DNA of 64,000 nt from Isoetes taiwanensis (GCA_021234155.1 JAJEKV010000181.1:372001-436000); one strand, 5' to 3'. Counted from the stretch's first letter, positions 1-12,030 are shown. Translations and numbers: made by a program. Notes: generated from the sequence alone by a model not told the origin.

Positions 1-392
1 TAAGTGATTGGTGGCCCTGCATACAACTCGCCTTTGTGGCTATTGTTCCATGGCATATAGTGCTTTTCCCCAACCCGCTGTGACCCAAGTAACCCGATGT
101 GGCAAGATCCCAAAGTAGGTGGTGGTGGGCAGAGAACCTCGATCCCCAAGTACTTGTAGGTCGGAGCCACCTCTACAAATGTCCCCGGGTAAGTGAATGA
201 GGTGCCTTGGCCGACAGATGATCAAAACTAGCAAAGACTCAGAATAAACCTCGATAATTAATTTATTTAGCATTTAACATCTTCCTAGTTTACCCAATCA
301 ACTACAATCCAATATGTGATCCAAATCTTAACAACACAAATGTCACAAAAATAGTTCGTCGCACAAAAAGTTTAAATATACGGCCATTTTGC
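1..392. other. Unassigned flank
   Basis: I recognise no gene, RNA or repeat here. The short open frames in this stretch have no protein-like character, and the sequence simply runs into the duplication that begins near 393. Confidence 0.5.
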
Positions 393-1560
393 TAGGGTTT
401 GTATACGATTGTATTATTGGATTTATATGAGGATATGCCAGTAGTATTTCTTGAGGGCATGGTGTATTTCTAGTTAGTTTGCATTCCCACACTATGGTTT
501 TGCATATCCATATGCATGCATTACATGCATGCCATTCATACATGCAGTGCATGCATGTTGAGCCCCTCTTTTACTTAGAACCTCATAAGGCCACATAGTC
601 TTTTCACATGAGGGGCTTATTTTTTCTCGAGCATCGAAAAATACCTAGGGTTTGAACCCGTGTGCAACCTTTCATGTTTTCTTTTCTCCAAGATAATTAA
701 TTTCTCTTTGTTTTGATACTCTTGGCATATTTACTTGCTCTTGAATTTGCAGTGACAGGTGGGTAATGTTTTTATAATCATGGGTCAATTGCAGATAAAC
801 ATCGATTGTAGGTGTAGCCTTGTTGTGTTGGCTCTATAACTATCTATAGTGGGTTCAACTCCTATTCTTTGAATTATTGATCTTCCTTATGATTTCATCA
901 CAACTATTTTGAGTCGCGTAAAACATATAAGTATCCATCTTGTTGGAGTTTGCATATGATTATGTTGTTGTATTTGCATGAGGGTATGCTAGTAGTATTT
1001 TTAGAGCATGTGATGTATTTCTAGTTAGTTTGCACTCCTAACCTATGGTTTTGGCATGCACATAGTGCGTGCATAACATACGTACATGTAATGCATGCAT
1101 GTTGAACTCCTCTTTTAATAATACTATGCAAGGCAAATGCTTACTTTCTTTTGCGTTCGCATAGTTTTTTTTGTATAAGAGGCTTACTTTTTCTCTAGCG
1201 TCAAAAAACACTGAGGGTTTGCAAAACCGTGTGCAAAATTCTATACGAATTTTCTCTTTGTTTTGAGGTTCTTGGCATATTTACTTCCTCTTGAAGATGA
1301 ATGACAGGCGGTCAATGGTTTTGTAATCATGGTTCAATTCCATGAGTTTTAATGTTGTCATATCATTGTTTTGTTGTGGTGTTATGGGACAAATGTGTTT
1401 GGATGACTCTTTGATGAACACCAATTGTAGGTGTAGCCTTGTTTTGTTAGCTCTATAACTATTTTATGCTATTATAGTGCATGCAACATCTATTCTTTGA
1501 ATTTATTGATGTCACTTTTCCTTATAATTTCATCACAACTATTTTGTATACCAAATGCTC
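393..1560. repeat. Direct tandem duplication, about 550-600 bp per copy
   Basis: Copy 1 (about 395-920) and copy 2 (about 945-1550) share the same order of landmarks: a TTTGTATACGATT/TTTGCATATGATT start, 'tttctagttagtttgca', an alternating TGCATGCATG tract, 'ctctttgttttga', 'ttggcatatttact', 'gtaggtgtagccttgtt' and 'atttcatcacaactatttt'. They differ by many substitutions and small indels. Copy 2 carries an extra stretch near 1340-1410 that is missing from copy 1. No coding function is visible. Confidence 0.85.
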
Positions 1561-1929
1561 TCAAGCATTTCTATTGATTTAACAGGGAAGTAGAATCATC
1601 CGGAATTGGGATCATCCATTTCGGCCTCCATGGTCACCAATGCCGGTATGCATTCTCGCTCGCAATGCTCTTACCTCTTGGCCCTCCAAAGGCTACCTCC
1701 CACCTCGCCCCCGCCAATCCACTCTGCATATTCCCCCGCTCCTATGGATCTATGCATTGCCTCCCTCTCCTCTCTATGGCATGTACTTCTTCCTCGTCAG
1801 CCTCTCTACCTCCCCTCTCCCTTCCCCGCCTTCAACTACTCGCCTCTTGCTCCCCCATCCTCTTCAAGACTCTTACCGCTCTACTCTTCCCTTTGCCCCC
1901 CGGTCTGCTCCTAACATCAAGGTCGAGTC

Positions 1930-2700
1930 TCACAAATGCGCCTCGCTGATTGGGTTAAGCGAGACATGACACATGGTGTTCCCGCTTGCAGTTAAGCCGG
2001 CCATGTCCTTTTTTATGATGGAGAATAACAAAAGAGAGGTGTCCGAATATATGAAAGTGTTGGGTGGTCTTGAAGACGAATGGATGTTCAACTCTCCGGA
2101 GCAAGTTCTTATGAAGCAGAGGTGTGTTCTAGCCAGCCTATCTTCAGGCTGGTGTCTCGGGTTAGGAGATAGATTTATAACATCCACTTGCAAAGCTCTG
2201 GCTAATAATCTAATGTCCCATGATGGTGTGTCATTTCACCGGTCGGGCCTCTTGATCTCAAGAGGATGAGATTTTAAGAAGCGCATCATTGCCTCCGCAT
2301 GAGTCCTTGAAAGTTTTGGATAGGCAAAATAACTATTTCTAGTGATGTTTGGGTCACCTATTGTCAAGTAATAAACTAGTGAAGCGCGGAGTGGATCCTT
2401 TGTGGGTGCATTATCTCTTATATCGTATACACTCCCTCGATTTCTTCCACAAGTCCGCACGCCACATGCCCTTCTAGTTTGCATTGGAGGTCTTTCCAAT
2501 TGAGTTGCAGGTTCTAGACTTCTTGATCTCCATTGCCAATGGATTAGAATTGCACCTTGCTCATTCTATTGCCAATGGTCCTCGTGATTTGTGTTTCCCT
2601 TCCCCGCCGAGGCTTCCCTCCCAAAAGTCTCTGTGGTTGTTAAAAGTAGTCCACTCTTTTCAAATACAAATTATCTCGCTTAACGCCTAGAGTTTGCCAC
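1930..2700 (+). pseudogene. LINE-a ORF1-like remnant (DUF4283-like)
   Basis: Plus-strand frames at 1973-2269 and 2484-2690 read like the DUF4283 domain of plant LINE ORF1 proteins. The clearest segment contains 'FPIELQVLDFLISIANG' followed by 'SIANGPRDLCF', resembling the usual 'lPiel.....l..Ig..lG' core. This ORF1 protein is thought to bind RNA in the retrotransposition particle. The two segments are in different frames and no zinc knuckle was identified. The family call rests on motif resemblance read by eye. Confidence 0.45.
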
Positions 2701-3360
2701 GTTTCCCCATGTTGAGGCCTTCTCTACCTATCGCGGTAATGGAAACCCTCCATGCCCTGCCCCTCTTCCTCTACTGCTTCCCCTACTTCTTCCCCCCGCT
2801 GCCATCCCTACCCAACCGCCCCGCGACCTCGCCCTGATGTCAATTTCTTGTCTCGCCTCTAGCCATTGGCACACCGTACTCAAAATGTCTTCTCTCCGAC
2901 CAGAAGAGAGGCCGGGATATGATCGCATCGCAAAACAAGAGCGCATTGAAGAAGAATGGTCCATTGCTCGCATGAAAAGCCGTGAGGAGGAATAGCTTTG
3001 CACCGCAGCCCCCGGTGATCTCAGATCTCCTAACTCTGAACCACCACTCCTCACCTCAATCGTGAACTACCCGGGCCCAATAGCATCACAGCCACATTGG
3101 GTCATCAAGTGGATACCGAGTCTCATGTACATGTTGATATGGACTTATAGCATCTTCCACATCCACCGACAATGAAGTTAATCTCCGAATGTGCAGGGTT
3201 GGGTTCTCCCTCCCCTATTAAAAGGAGCAGTTGTCCATGGCCCCGGGCGCAGGAGGGACTCGATTCATATAAGTTTGCAAGAGCATAAATGCAAGAAAGA
3301 GAATGCCTACAAAGCTGGGTGTTGCAAAGAATCAATAGGCAAAGACAATGTTTTTGTGGT
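2700..3360 (+). other. Pro-rich and charged segment between ORF1-like and endonuclease remnants of LINE-a
   Basis: This GC-richer stretch has a plus-strand proline-rich frame and then a charged segment containing 'RPEERPGYDRIAKQERIEEE' near 2895-2960, ending at a stop. It lies where the C-terminal part of a LINE ORF1 would be expected, so I read it as part of the same decayed element. I do not recognise a defined domain. Confidence 0.35.
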
Positions 3361-4320
3361 AGCCCCGCACTCAAAGAAAGGCTGGTGTCCTTACAACATG
3401 GAGGAGGAATATTGCAAAGAAGTCATTTACTCGTGTTGACAGATTTGGCCGGGTGGATCATAATCAAGTGGTTTGATAAGGGCAAGAATGGGGATTGGCT
3501 AATGTGTGGCGCGATAATTGACTTCACGCCGAGAGGCAGCAATATCATGGGCTTTCTTTGGCGATCCAAATTATCAGCTTAGGCCTCATACACGGATTAT
3601 GTGGTTGATTTTAACATGGTTGGCTTTTGAGCAAGCATTGCATGTGGCATGAGGGGTGCGTAGATAGTGCGTGGCTTTTGAATCTATATACGGCACCACT
3701 TATTGCAAGATTGTGGCTTCATAGAAGCTGGACAGCCCCTTCAAGTTTTACTTAGTGTAATGGCCGCTGGGTGGTGGTAGAGTATATGCAAGACATGATA
3801 GAGGCTACTATAATGCTTTGGTAGCAACCCCGCTGCCATCGCGGGATAACCCGCTGAATAATGATTTCTGACTATAACTACGCGATTTCTCTTGCTCTCT
3901 CATACCGCGGGGCGATGTCGATCTAAGACATATTTCAAGTCAATACATTTTTCTTTTGAAGGATGAGGAATTTCGGGCAGATGTAGAGACAAAGCGCGGT
4001 TCACTTCTTTTCTCAAGACAGGGCACGACAGTATTGTTGATTTTGCAAGGTTGGGGTCGTGGGAGCGTGCTTCGCTAACCGGGCCTTCATATTCTTTATC
4101 GACAACTTGAGGCATGCAGTTCCATGTCCCCGTCAGATGGTCATGTGGAGAAGCAAATTTTGTGTAGCATTAGGCAGATGGAGTCTCAACACGCACTTTG
4201 CTCGCATTAAAGCTGGGTTGTAATGGTTCGAGGGAGACCGGTGTGCACAGTTTTTTCTTTAGAGTCGCTAAAAACAAGAAGGCTAGTCAGTATCACTTCA
4301 AATTTTGTTAAGCTTAGAGG
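3360..4320 (+). pseudogene. LINE-a endonuclease and linker remnant
   Basis: At 3450-3500 the plus strand reads 'GWIIIKWFDKGKNGDWL', matching the 'GRwiii......GdwlnVYAPN' strand of the apurinic-like endonuclease that nicks target DNA in L1 elements. The catalytic GDFN-type motif and the terminal SDH motif are not recognisable. Around 4200-4300 the frame 'TGVHSFFFRVAKNKKAS' resembles the linker ahead of the reverse transcriptase. Several stops interrupt the region. Confidence 0.6.
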
Positions 4321-4539
4321 CTTTTGCACAATCACTTTTCTGCTCTACATCTTCCCTTTCAAATAGATTTTCAAGAGGCTTTGCTGGTAAGATTCATCCT
4401 ATAGTCACCAATGAGCAAAGGGCTGCTTTAGAGGCCGAGATCAGCTTCTAATGATTTAGTCGGTGACCACATTTTCTCTCAAAAGGCAAGTATCCGAAGT
4501 CTCTGGATGACTCTGCAAGTGCATGTGTATGATGCTTCT

Positions 4540-5760
4540 TCCGTGATTTTAAAAGACAGAGGCACTGACAAAATCCTCAACTGGGATTGTATCTCCCTTA
4601 TTCCAAAATGTATGATCCCTCTTCTTCATTTCGGGACATGTTTCATTACCTTGTTGTCCTCAAGTACAAGATCTCTTTGCTAAAGCTTCTTTTGCTCCGG
4701 TTTTGTGGCTGCTTAGTGAGTCCATCTCTTCCATACACAGCTTAGGTTTCTTGCCCTCACGTACCTTGAATAATGTGGTAGCAAAAGATATGAGGGTCTC
4801 TATTGGGCTAGAAATGCATGGTTTTTATCCTGTATTGTATAATTTGAAGCCGGACTTTGCAAAAGCATATGATAGTGTTGGATCGAGTTTCTGGAGCAAG
4901 CATTTTTCTATGTCTTGATTTTGGTGCCTTCCGCCGCACGTATTATTATGAAACTTCATTTTCTCCTCATTCTTCTTTTCAAGGGAACCACTCCATATTT
5001 TTCAAGTGGGACGTGGTATCTTCGGCCGTGGCTTCTCCTCGCTTGTATGCAGATTCTTGCCTCAGGTATTCTCTTTGCAAAGATAGGAAGGCATCTTGCA
5101 TGGTCTTCCCATGAATAATGGTTCATGTGAGATTTGTAATCAGCTTCTGCGTATTTATTACTTTCTTGTTCTTAATGGCCGATGAGCGTAATTTGCACGC
5201 CATTTCTTTGTTGAACAGCTTTTGGCTTCCGTATCTTTTGTGGATGGCAAAAGTATATCGCCCAAGGGCCCTAGACTCTCCGTAAAGGCCGCCTTCTCTA
5301 TGGTTGTATTTCCATGGAAGGTCTCTTTCCTCGGTGGGAAGGCAACTAGGCTTCAAGTATCCTGGGCTTGGTATACACCTCAAGCATCCTGAGACACGCT
5401 GATGTTATTATTAAGGGGTTGAAAAGGCATTTGTTCCGTGGTCCACGACTAAATTATCCATGGCTGGTCACAGAATCGCGGGTAAAGCTCTAGCTTCCGT
5501 AGTACACATGTCTATATGGCATCCATCTTGCCGGCACCGCATAAAGATGCTATCCGGGTTGCAATCAAGAAGGAGCTGATGTTAAAATTAGCTGGGCAAA
5601 GTGCAATATGCCTAAACTTTGTGGGGGCTGGGGATGACTTACCTCTTTCTTCCGCAGCAAGGTGCTGATTTCTAAGTTCATATGGCGGATTCTAAATAAT
5701 GCCGGAGTAATTCCCTGTGGCTGCTGCCCTTTATTCACCGCCTTTACGCTGCATGTGCAT
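4540..5760 (+). pseudogene. LINE-a reverse transcriptase and C-terminal remnant
   Basis: Recognisable landmarks are 'CISLIPK' (about 4588-4608), 'LGFLPSRTLNNVV' (4741-4780, the FxxgRsIldNV block), 'DFAKAYDSVGSSFW' (4853-4895, RT motif A), 'NMADERNLHAIS' (about 5170-5205, where the FADD catalytic box should be, with one Asp changed), 'GFKYPGLGIHL' (about 5350-5385) and then 'CNMPKLCGGWG' and 'SKFIWRILNN' (5600-5700). The product would copy element RNA at the nicked target. Frameshifts and stops make it a pseudogene. Confidence 0.8.
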
Positions 5761-5789
5761 TTCCTTTGGCTCTCCATCCATTAAACCAC

Positions 5790-6800
5790 TCCTCCCATGG
5801 CATTATACTTTCTCAACACACCCACTCCCACCTTTTGGTCCACAGCTGTTTTTAGTTGTACGGAAGTAAAAGAGTTTTAGCCAAAACAACACCAAAATGG
5901 CCCTAAAAGTCCACGCGGCCCGCTTATCCGATTTGCACAAAGAGACAAAGGGTTTTTGGCAAAACATCCTACCGTGGTTTTTCCAAAGCCACCTTTTGTT
6001 TTTGTCAACGTGGTTCTTTTCACTATTGTTTTTACGCTTTTTTCTACACGTGGTTTTTTTTTGTCACCGCTGTTTTTAAGAAGTCATGCATTGTTTTTGA
6101 AAAACTACACGCCAGAGATTTACGTGATACTACACACATGAAGAAATAAAAAAATGATCTTTTCTTTCTATGCATTTTGTTATCTCCTCTCTACTCTGTA
6201 GTTTCCTTTTAAAAGTCAGCCATTGTTTTCTTTTAGGAAAAAAGATAGATCTTTTTCTTCTTTTTTTCTATAAAGCGTTGTTTTTTCTCTCTACTTGTAG
6301 TTTTTAAAGGTTATTGTTTTCTTAGGGAAAGCACGTAGTGTTTAAAGAAATCCACATGTAGCATTTAAAAATAATTGCCATATTTTAACATTGTTTTCCT
6401 CAATATTATATGTAGCTATTAAAAGTAGACACGCTTATTTCTTAAATTAGTTATTTCCAAGTATTGTTTTTGCAAAAAATCAACATAAAATATCTATGGG
6501 ACTTTTTTGCTTTCTATAAAACAACACGCTTATTTACACGCTTCACATCTTTTTAGCCAATCAAATCTTGGACACGGCACTTCTTTACACGTGGGACATC
6601 TTTTTTAACTAACTTCAAATCTTGTCATGTGGCACCGCTTAACAAGACATGTTTTTCCTAGTCTTTGGGTAGGTGTTTTTCTAAGAGAGGATGTTTTTCC
6701 AATGAAATACATGTTGAAAAAGTGTATTGTTATTTTTTAGATATTATTTTATTAAGGTTGTGTATAGCTCTTATATAATGGTTTGTTTTTATACTGGTGG
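5790..6800. other. T-rich unassigned region
   Basis: This stretch is strongly T-rich on the plus strand, with recurrent short words such as 'gtggtttttt', 'ttgtttttt' and 'acacgtgg'. A short imperfect duplication lies near 6535-6660 (two versions of 'acatcttttt..a.c....caaatctt'). I see no gene. It could be the decayed end of an unidentified element. Confidence 0.5.
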
Positions 6801-7177
6801 TTTGTATTTATTTAAATGCATTTGCTAAAATACAACTTAATTGTTGCTATTCTTTTTTTCTCAGAAACAAGATTTTACATTCTTCTTGTTTACAAATTTC
6901 TTTAATCTGCTCTGAGAGAAAAATTATAATCGACATCAATGGTACAAAGAAAATAAAGGATATTTGTGGAATAGCCAAGAAGAACAAAAGGCTAAAAAGT
7001 AGGAAAATCATAAGTTACCATCCTGATCAAAAAGATTCACATCTGCAAACCCTACTGCAAATAAACAAGGTCAGCCATCTCAGAATATTCTTCAAAAAAA
7101 CGTATACGGTGATCGCATTGAACCATCTTTACAAAAGAAGGCCGAAAGATGTGAGTCTTGCAGCTTTGTCACAGTAG
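6797..7177 (+). other. Lysine-rich open frame, unidentified
   Basis: An open frame of about 126 codons runs from a non-ATG start to a TAG at about 7177. It is lysine-rich, with segments such as 'KIIIDINGTKKIKDICG' and 'IISYHPDQKDSHLQ'. I do not recognise it. The surrounding DNA is AT-rich, where chance open frames of this length occur, so I do not call it a gene. An in-frame ATG is lacking at its 5' end. Confidence 0.2.
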
Positions 7178-7179
7178 CT

Positions 7180-8100
7180 GCAAGTATTGTTCAATGATCT
7201 TCCTCTTTGCTAGTACAAGGCTGCAAAACCCAGATTAATCAGAATAGTTATTCAGTAGAAGCAAAAGCAAAACAGTGGAATAAATAAAAATAGTGGAAAG
7301 ATATTTTGTTCAGCCATTGTACCAAGAGGTTTTGTTGTACCATAAGAAGTTTTGAAAGACGATGCGTTCTCGCTGTACAACCACATTAAAGCTTTTGATC
7401 TCTGAAGGACCGTGGTGGTAGCAGAGGGATATCTCATGGGTGACAAGAAGTTGTGGATTACTTCCAGCAGCATGAGTAGATGCAGCGAGTAGCATGAGTG
7501 CTTGAGTAGATGCAGTGTGAGTAGCAGAGTAGCTCCTGAAAGTCAAAAAGGTTGTTGAGATGATCCTCAGATTTCGCATGTTGAGATGATCATTGCATCC
7601 GCATACTAAAATCAATTGCATCTTAGACATCACATAAGTTATTAACATGTAATAAAAAATGCATAATTTCACCGCCAAATTACCTGCCTCATAACAATTA
7701 TGAAAGAAAAGAAGTCAAGTGCATCCAACTCAAAGTGCATCCAACCCATATAGGTGATCGAAGAGAATGGTGCCACTCATGCATTTGGAAGAAAATGCTT
7801 GCATTTGAAGAAAATGTCGCTAAGAAGATTGATCAAGAGAGCGTGAGGTGCAATCAAGGGCCACTTTGGGAGAGAATCACAAGCAAAAGGGGGAGTATAC
7901 AGAGATGTCCCTCGCAATAGCGCCATTATAGATGATGCCGCATGTCTTGCAAGGAAAGAAACGACAATACTTGGCCTTCTTCCAATATCTCAGATGCCAT
8001 ATTCAGAGATAGACGGGCCTCATCGCCTCTCCTGATATCTCTGGTGGCGCTACTCCAAGGAAACGAAGCAAGGAAGGAAACGACAAGAAGAGCAGCATGG
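7180..8100. other. Unassigned region
   Basis: No gene, RNA or transposon domain was recognised. A minor feature near 7455-7515 is two close versions of 'gcagcatgagtagatgcag' and 'gagtagatgcagtgtgagtagca', a very short local duplication. Confidence 0.45.
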
Positions 8101-8195
8101 CTTTAGAGGAGCATGGTCGAGAGGCATGGCGGAGGGAGCATGGCGGAGGAGCATGGTCGAGGCATGGCGAGGAGCAGGGCTGGAGCCACGCCCCA
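8100..8195. repeat. Short GC-rich minisatellite
   Basis: About five imperfect units built around 'gaggagcatggtcgag' and 'gaggcatggcggag' lie in tandem. The tract is conspicuous against the AT-rich surroundings and creates a spurious proline/serine/histidine open frame on the minus strand. Confidence 0.7.
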
Positions 8196-8199
8196 ATCG

Positions 8200-9180
8200 G
8201 TGCCAAGGAAAAAAAGGAGGGAGATAAAGCGTAAAAATTGGAGGGCACCTGGACAACCGCTAGTTAATCTCACCAAGCATTATGGCTTTCACAGGATCCA
8301 ATGACTTGGATCATAAATCTTAGCCACTCATCCTCAAGGGCTGGATGTGATACAAATTTATAATGCCTATTTTTTTAAACTTCACAAATGACAACGTTGG
8401 AGGCTTCTAGGTTTAATCATATGGGCTAGATAACGCCCCCTCGTGCCTCGCACTTTCCTAGCCACATGGCCACTCAGGCCATTTTTCTCTCGGCTATTGC
8501 ACAGCTACATCAGCCTTAACGTCCGGTCGAAATACGACTAGAAGAAAAAGAAAAGAATAATCTCTACAAAGGTATAAATACAAAATATACAGTAAAGATG
8601 AAGTTAGAAAGCAATTTGTGATCAAAGTACCGATAAAAAATGAGTCGTGGATTTTCTAAGAAGACTTATAGAATCGGTTAGAAATATCCAATTTCCTTTC
8701 CTCAATTTATCACATCTTACACAAAGTTTATTACAACTTTAGTGCAAAATGAAAACCTTAAAACCATTGAAATACAATATTTGGGCACTCAGAGTAATAT
8801 TTTATGAATCTAATTATTAGAATAAGCTATCTTAACCCGACAAAATTTCGCATCCATAAATTTATGGATCCGCACTATTTTTCACTTGCTAAGCAGATGT
8901 CACTCTAATACAATCCTTCTTATACTTTATATTTTATATTCGCACCTATCCAACTCCGATCCGGCACCGTGATTCGGCCAAGCTTCCTCATTTCTAACTT
9001 GTCACTTGCTAGCTGTTTAAAACAAAGATTTGACCGGGCCAAATATATCATTGGTTAAATCACGGTTTTTATCTAACCATTAACCATATACGCCTTTAGG
9101 TTTCCTTATTTCGACCTTTTTAGGAATTTCACCCTATGCACAATAATAATTCACACCTTCCGCAACCTATATAAGTATCG
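8200..9180. other. Unassigned region with an 18-bp palindrome
   Basis: AT-rich sequence with no recognised gene. At 8852-8869 there is a perfect 18-bp palindrome, ATCCATAAATTTATGGAT. A palindrome of this size could occur by chance in AT-rich DNA, and nothing around it suggests an operator or origin. Confidence 0.4.
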
Positions 9181-9185
9181 TGTCT

Positions 9186-9419
9186 CTACATGTCTCGCAG
9201 ACCTTCATATATATTGTGCAACCTTAGATCCCCCTGTGATATATATAGGTCTTCTGACATCAAGTAACCTTTGTTCATCATTACAACATAGCCGACACCG
9301 CGCTCATCAAAATCATATTTCCCTTCCACATATAAGGTGTCGCTCTTATAACGACCTTCTAAGTATGCCCAATGGTTTATTAACCATTGCCTTATATGCA
9401 ATTTCCAAACGTGCTTCAA
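9186..9419 (-). other. Minus-strand open frame, unidentified
   Basis: A 77-codon minus-strand frame without interruption contains 'YEGLRDM' at its end and 'VEGKYDFDERGVGYVVM' in the middle. The composition is protein-like, but I recognise no family and see no splice sites or companion exons. It may be a fragment of an unidentified element ORF or a chance open frame. Confidence 0.2.
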
Positions 9420-9724
9420 GCATTACTTAAATAATACTTAGGTTAGCTCAACCTTAGCTTAACTCCTCGATTAAATGTTGTTGCCATTAACTTTTTGTAG
9501 TCAACCCGTATGATACAAGGCGTCCAATCATAGTTATAACATGACAATTTCTACAGATTGACTCTCTTATATTGTAAGCCATAAAAAATAAGTCGCTTTT
9601 TAAGTATTGGGAACCAAAAGAAAGCAATTCAGCTAACAAAAGTCAAGTAAACCTCCCTAGTTTTTCGTGCTCTGGATTGATCTCATACGCTATTTTCTGT
9701 TATGGTTCAAATGTTGTACCACAA

Positions 9725-9935
9725 GGATCCATCATGCCACTTGATTGGCCCAACATGCCACCCAGCTCCAATATGCCAAAATGTGCATGCCACCTGTGGG
9801 CACCAATATGTTACTCTTGCCACTCTAGGCAGACATGGCATGCCGCGTTAAGGCCAAGTTTTGACTATTAAACAAAGATGTCCATCTTTTGGGTCTTATT
9901 GGCGATGCTGGCAATGTTAAGACATGGTTGTGATG
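9725..9935 (-). repeat. Minisatellite array 1 (reverse orientation) plus conserved flank
   Basis: From about 9725 to 9845 the words 'ccaacatgccaccc', 'ccaatatgcca' and 'catgccacctg' are degenerate units of the ~19-bp minisatellite seen at 12.36-13.75 kb, in the opposite orientation. The following 90 bp, including 'ttttgacta', 'aaagatgtccatctt' and 'ggcaatgttaagacatgg', is an inverted copy of 12190-12345. Together they form one arm of an inverted repeat. Confidence 0.7.
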
Positions 9936-9939
9936 CAGA

Positions 9940-10970
9940 TGACGGACATTTATTTATTCAGGGGACTTTATGCAGTTAACTGGCGATAACCTTTGGAATT
10001 TTGTGACAGCTGGCAGCGATGTGTCAGGATCTGGAAATTAAAGCGCCGACACTCCTTTCCTCAGTCGGCCCCAGCCAGACTTTCGCACGCCATCAGGGAG
10101 AAAATACACCCCATGAGACATTGCCGTCGGCGCAAGTACCAGCGCCTCCTCGTGGCGCCAAATGCCACGACCTCCCAAAGCTCGCCTCTATCCAACCATG
10201 GACCGCTATTCAGTGCAGTTCGCCAGCGTGTTCAGGCCAAGATCCACCGTGAACTTATCAAATACGGCCGCTTGCGCTGATCAGAAATCGGCAGCCATTG
10301 TTCGCATAGTGTTTCCTCAAAGATTCGGCTCGCCATGTCAAAGTCCTAAATAGCCTCAGGGAGCTGTTACCTGCCACTTAGCAACAAAGAACACCCAACC
10401 TCTTTCTCAGATGTAAAGACAAGAAAGTCACTTTGAAATACGTAACGCAGCTGGGATGCAGTTATTTTGGCGCTTCTGAAGAAGCGTGTCTAATGCTTCA
10501 CCCAAAAACCCGGGTCCTTGTAGTAACGTCGTCGCTTTGGTCTGCAGTCAACTGGCCGGGCCCTAGTGGGAGAGTTGCCTGCCCAGCCAGGGGCCTTGTA
10601 TATTTTGGGGCAACCGCCTCGAAGGTGCCGCAGTTCATCTTCGGCACTTTTGAGGCGATTTCAGTTCGCCGGGCCTGACTCAGGATGGCGGCTCGCGTAA
10701 CTCGTGCTGTTGTGTTACCGGAAGGTTTGTTGCTATGGGAGCGTCGCAGTCGCCGTGTTTGCATGGTCTGCCGCCAGTTAGAACTGACAAGTTTGGGATT
10801 TGGTCTTCCTTCGCTGTGGGTACTGAGTGTCAAGAGTTTTGCGTTAGCACAGTTTATCATGTGATGCACACAGATTCAAACTCTTATTCTCAAAGCGTTA
10901 TGGTTTCAAGATGCATGTTTGAAAGGTGCACCTAAAATCTGAGAGTGTCCATTCTCATGTTTCTTGGATT
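9940..10970. other. GC-richer unassigned segment with a hairpin
   Basis: No gene recognised. An inverted repeat lies at 10617-10657: 'gcctcgaaggtgccgcag' and 'cttcggcacttttgaggc' pair around a short 5-base loop with a few mismatches. The stretch is GC-richer than its surroundings and sits between minisatellite array 1 and the first ~800-bp unit, so it may be inner sequence of the inverted-repeat structure. Confidence 0.45.
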
Positions 10971-10974
10971 CCTC

Positions 10975-12030
10975 CTAAATGTAAACCCTACAATAACCTA
11001 GCAACATATAGGGTTTACGCTTCTCGGAGGCCAAACGCGGGTCGCTTTTCTTTGAAAAACTAGGTGCTTAAACATGCATGAGGAGCCATGGCAAATCTAA
11101 AAATAATAAAAGTTTGGGATCTATTGGCCATCCCTTTAATGATCCCAAAAACAATTTTTGCTACCTAAAAGGCTTTGGATTCCAATTGCCACACCGAGTG
11201 AGTGATAAATCCAAACCCCATTCTCATATCAGCTCTTATTGCTTACGCTTAACCGCAGCTCGACCATGTCCTAAATGCAATCGGGATTAAAACTCGACTT
11301 CCATAACGTGAAACCCTTCAATAACCTAAAGTAAATACTGTGGTTTACGCTGGAGGCCATATCCTAGTCACTTGGCCAGGATCTTGCGTAATGTCATCAT
11401 ATAAAGGAGGGTGTTGATGCCAAGATGGACCTTAAACCTTCCCGAAGCAAGCTTTTGCCCCAGCTGTCCTCTCCTAAAGGCCCCTCGCCACCTGACGGCA
11501 ACTCTCCAACTCCTGAATTGTGAATTGACTTCCGCCACGGACTCAAAATCCACGCATATTACCCTCTAGGACCAAGTTTCAGGCGACCACCCCTCTCCAA
11601 GAAGCCAAAATAGCCGCGTCCAACACGCCGTGAGTCAATCGCCAAAGAGGTGGCCGCGGTAATACCGCCATGTAGAGTGGTTCGTGTTTCTTTCATTGCT
11701 AAAATGACCGCGGTAACTTATCCCTAGGTAATTTCGCCATTTCTATTTACATGGCGAAGTCGGATCTCCATTCCCGAGCCTTTTGTACCGGCTGGAACAA
11801 CAAAACACTTCTGGGTTTCTACACGGGCCGACCACAAAGACGCCTTCGCGGTTTGATAAGTTCTCGATGATCTTGGATTTTTTTTTTGAGCCTGCTCGCT
11901 AAAAGTTACTTTGAATGATGGACTCAACGGGTCGGATTAGAAAATTGAGCTCCTGAGGGGAGGAATTGGCATTTGCCCTCCCCAAAGGAGCACCGGAGAA
12001 AGGCCGCCACAACCTTCTCTGAGGTCCATC
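10975..12030. repeat. ~800-bp repeat, partial unit U0 and unit U1
   Basis: U0 is a fragment at about 10975-11040 ('accctacaataacctagcaa' then 'gtttacgc' and 'ggaggcca'). U1 (about 11200-12015) runs through landmarks shared with the array at 14.1-16.5 kb: 'aaatccaaacccca', 'tccataacg.gaaaccc', 'gtttacgc', 'ggaggccat', 'ccacggac', 'caacacgc', 'atgaccgcggtaactt', 'ggtaatttcgc', 'tctccattc', 'tttctacac..ggccgac', 'ggcatttgccctcc' and 'gagcaccgg'. No coding capacity is shared between copies, so I treat it as non-coding repeat DNA. Confidence 0.8.

Larger units (their letters stand above)
1590..5790 (+). mobile_element. LINE-a: degenerate L1-like non-LTR retrotransposon
   Basis: Parts of an L1-type element appear in the expected order on the plus strand: an ORF1-like region (about 1930-2700), an endonuclease fragment (3440-3500), a linker containing 'FFFRVAKNKKAS' (about 4250-4300), a reverse transcriptase (4540-5400) and a C-terminal region with 'KLCGGWG' and 'KFIWRILNN' (5587-5700). 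Stops and frameshifts occur throughout, so it cannot be active. The 5' boundary is uncertain: a proline- and serine-rich GC-rich stretch from about 1600 may belong to its 5' part. No poly(A) tail or target-site duplication was found at the 3' side. Confidence 0.8.

Noticed and set aside
1606-1969. Overlapping Pro/Ser/Leu-rich open frames of about 100 codons
   Set aside because: Three frames are open at once because the DNA is C/T-rich with few stop words. No motif is present; it is treated as the GC-rich 5' side of LINE-a.
10498-10869. A 123-codon minus-strand open frame
   Set aside because: It runs through the GC-rich hairpin region, has no recognisable motif and no splice or start context.
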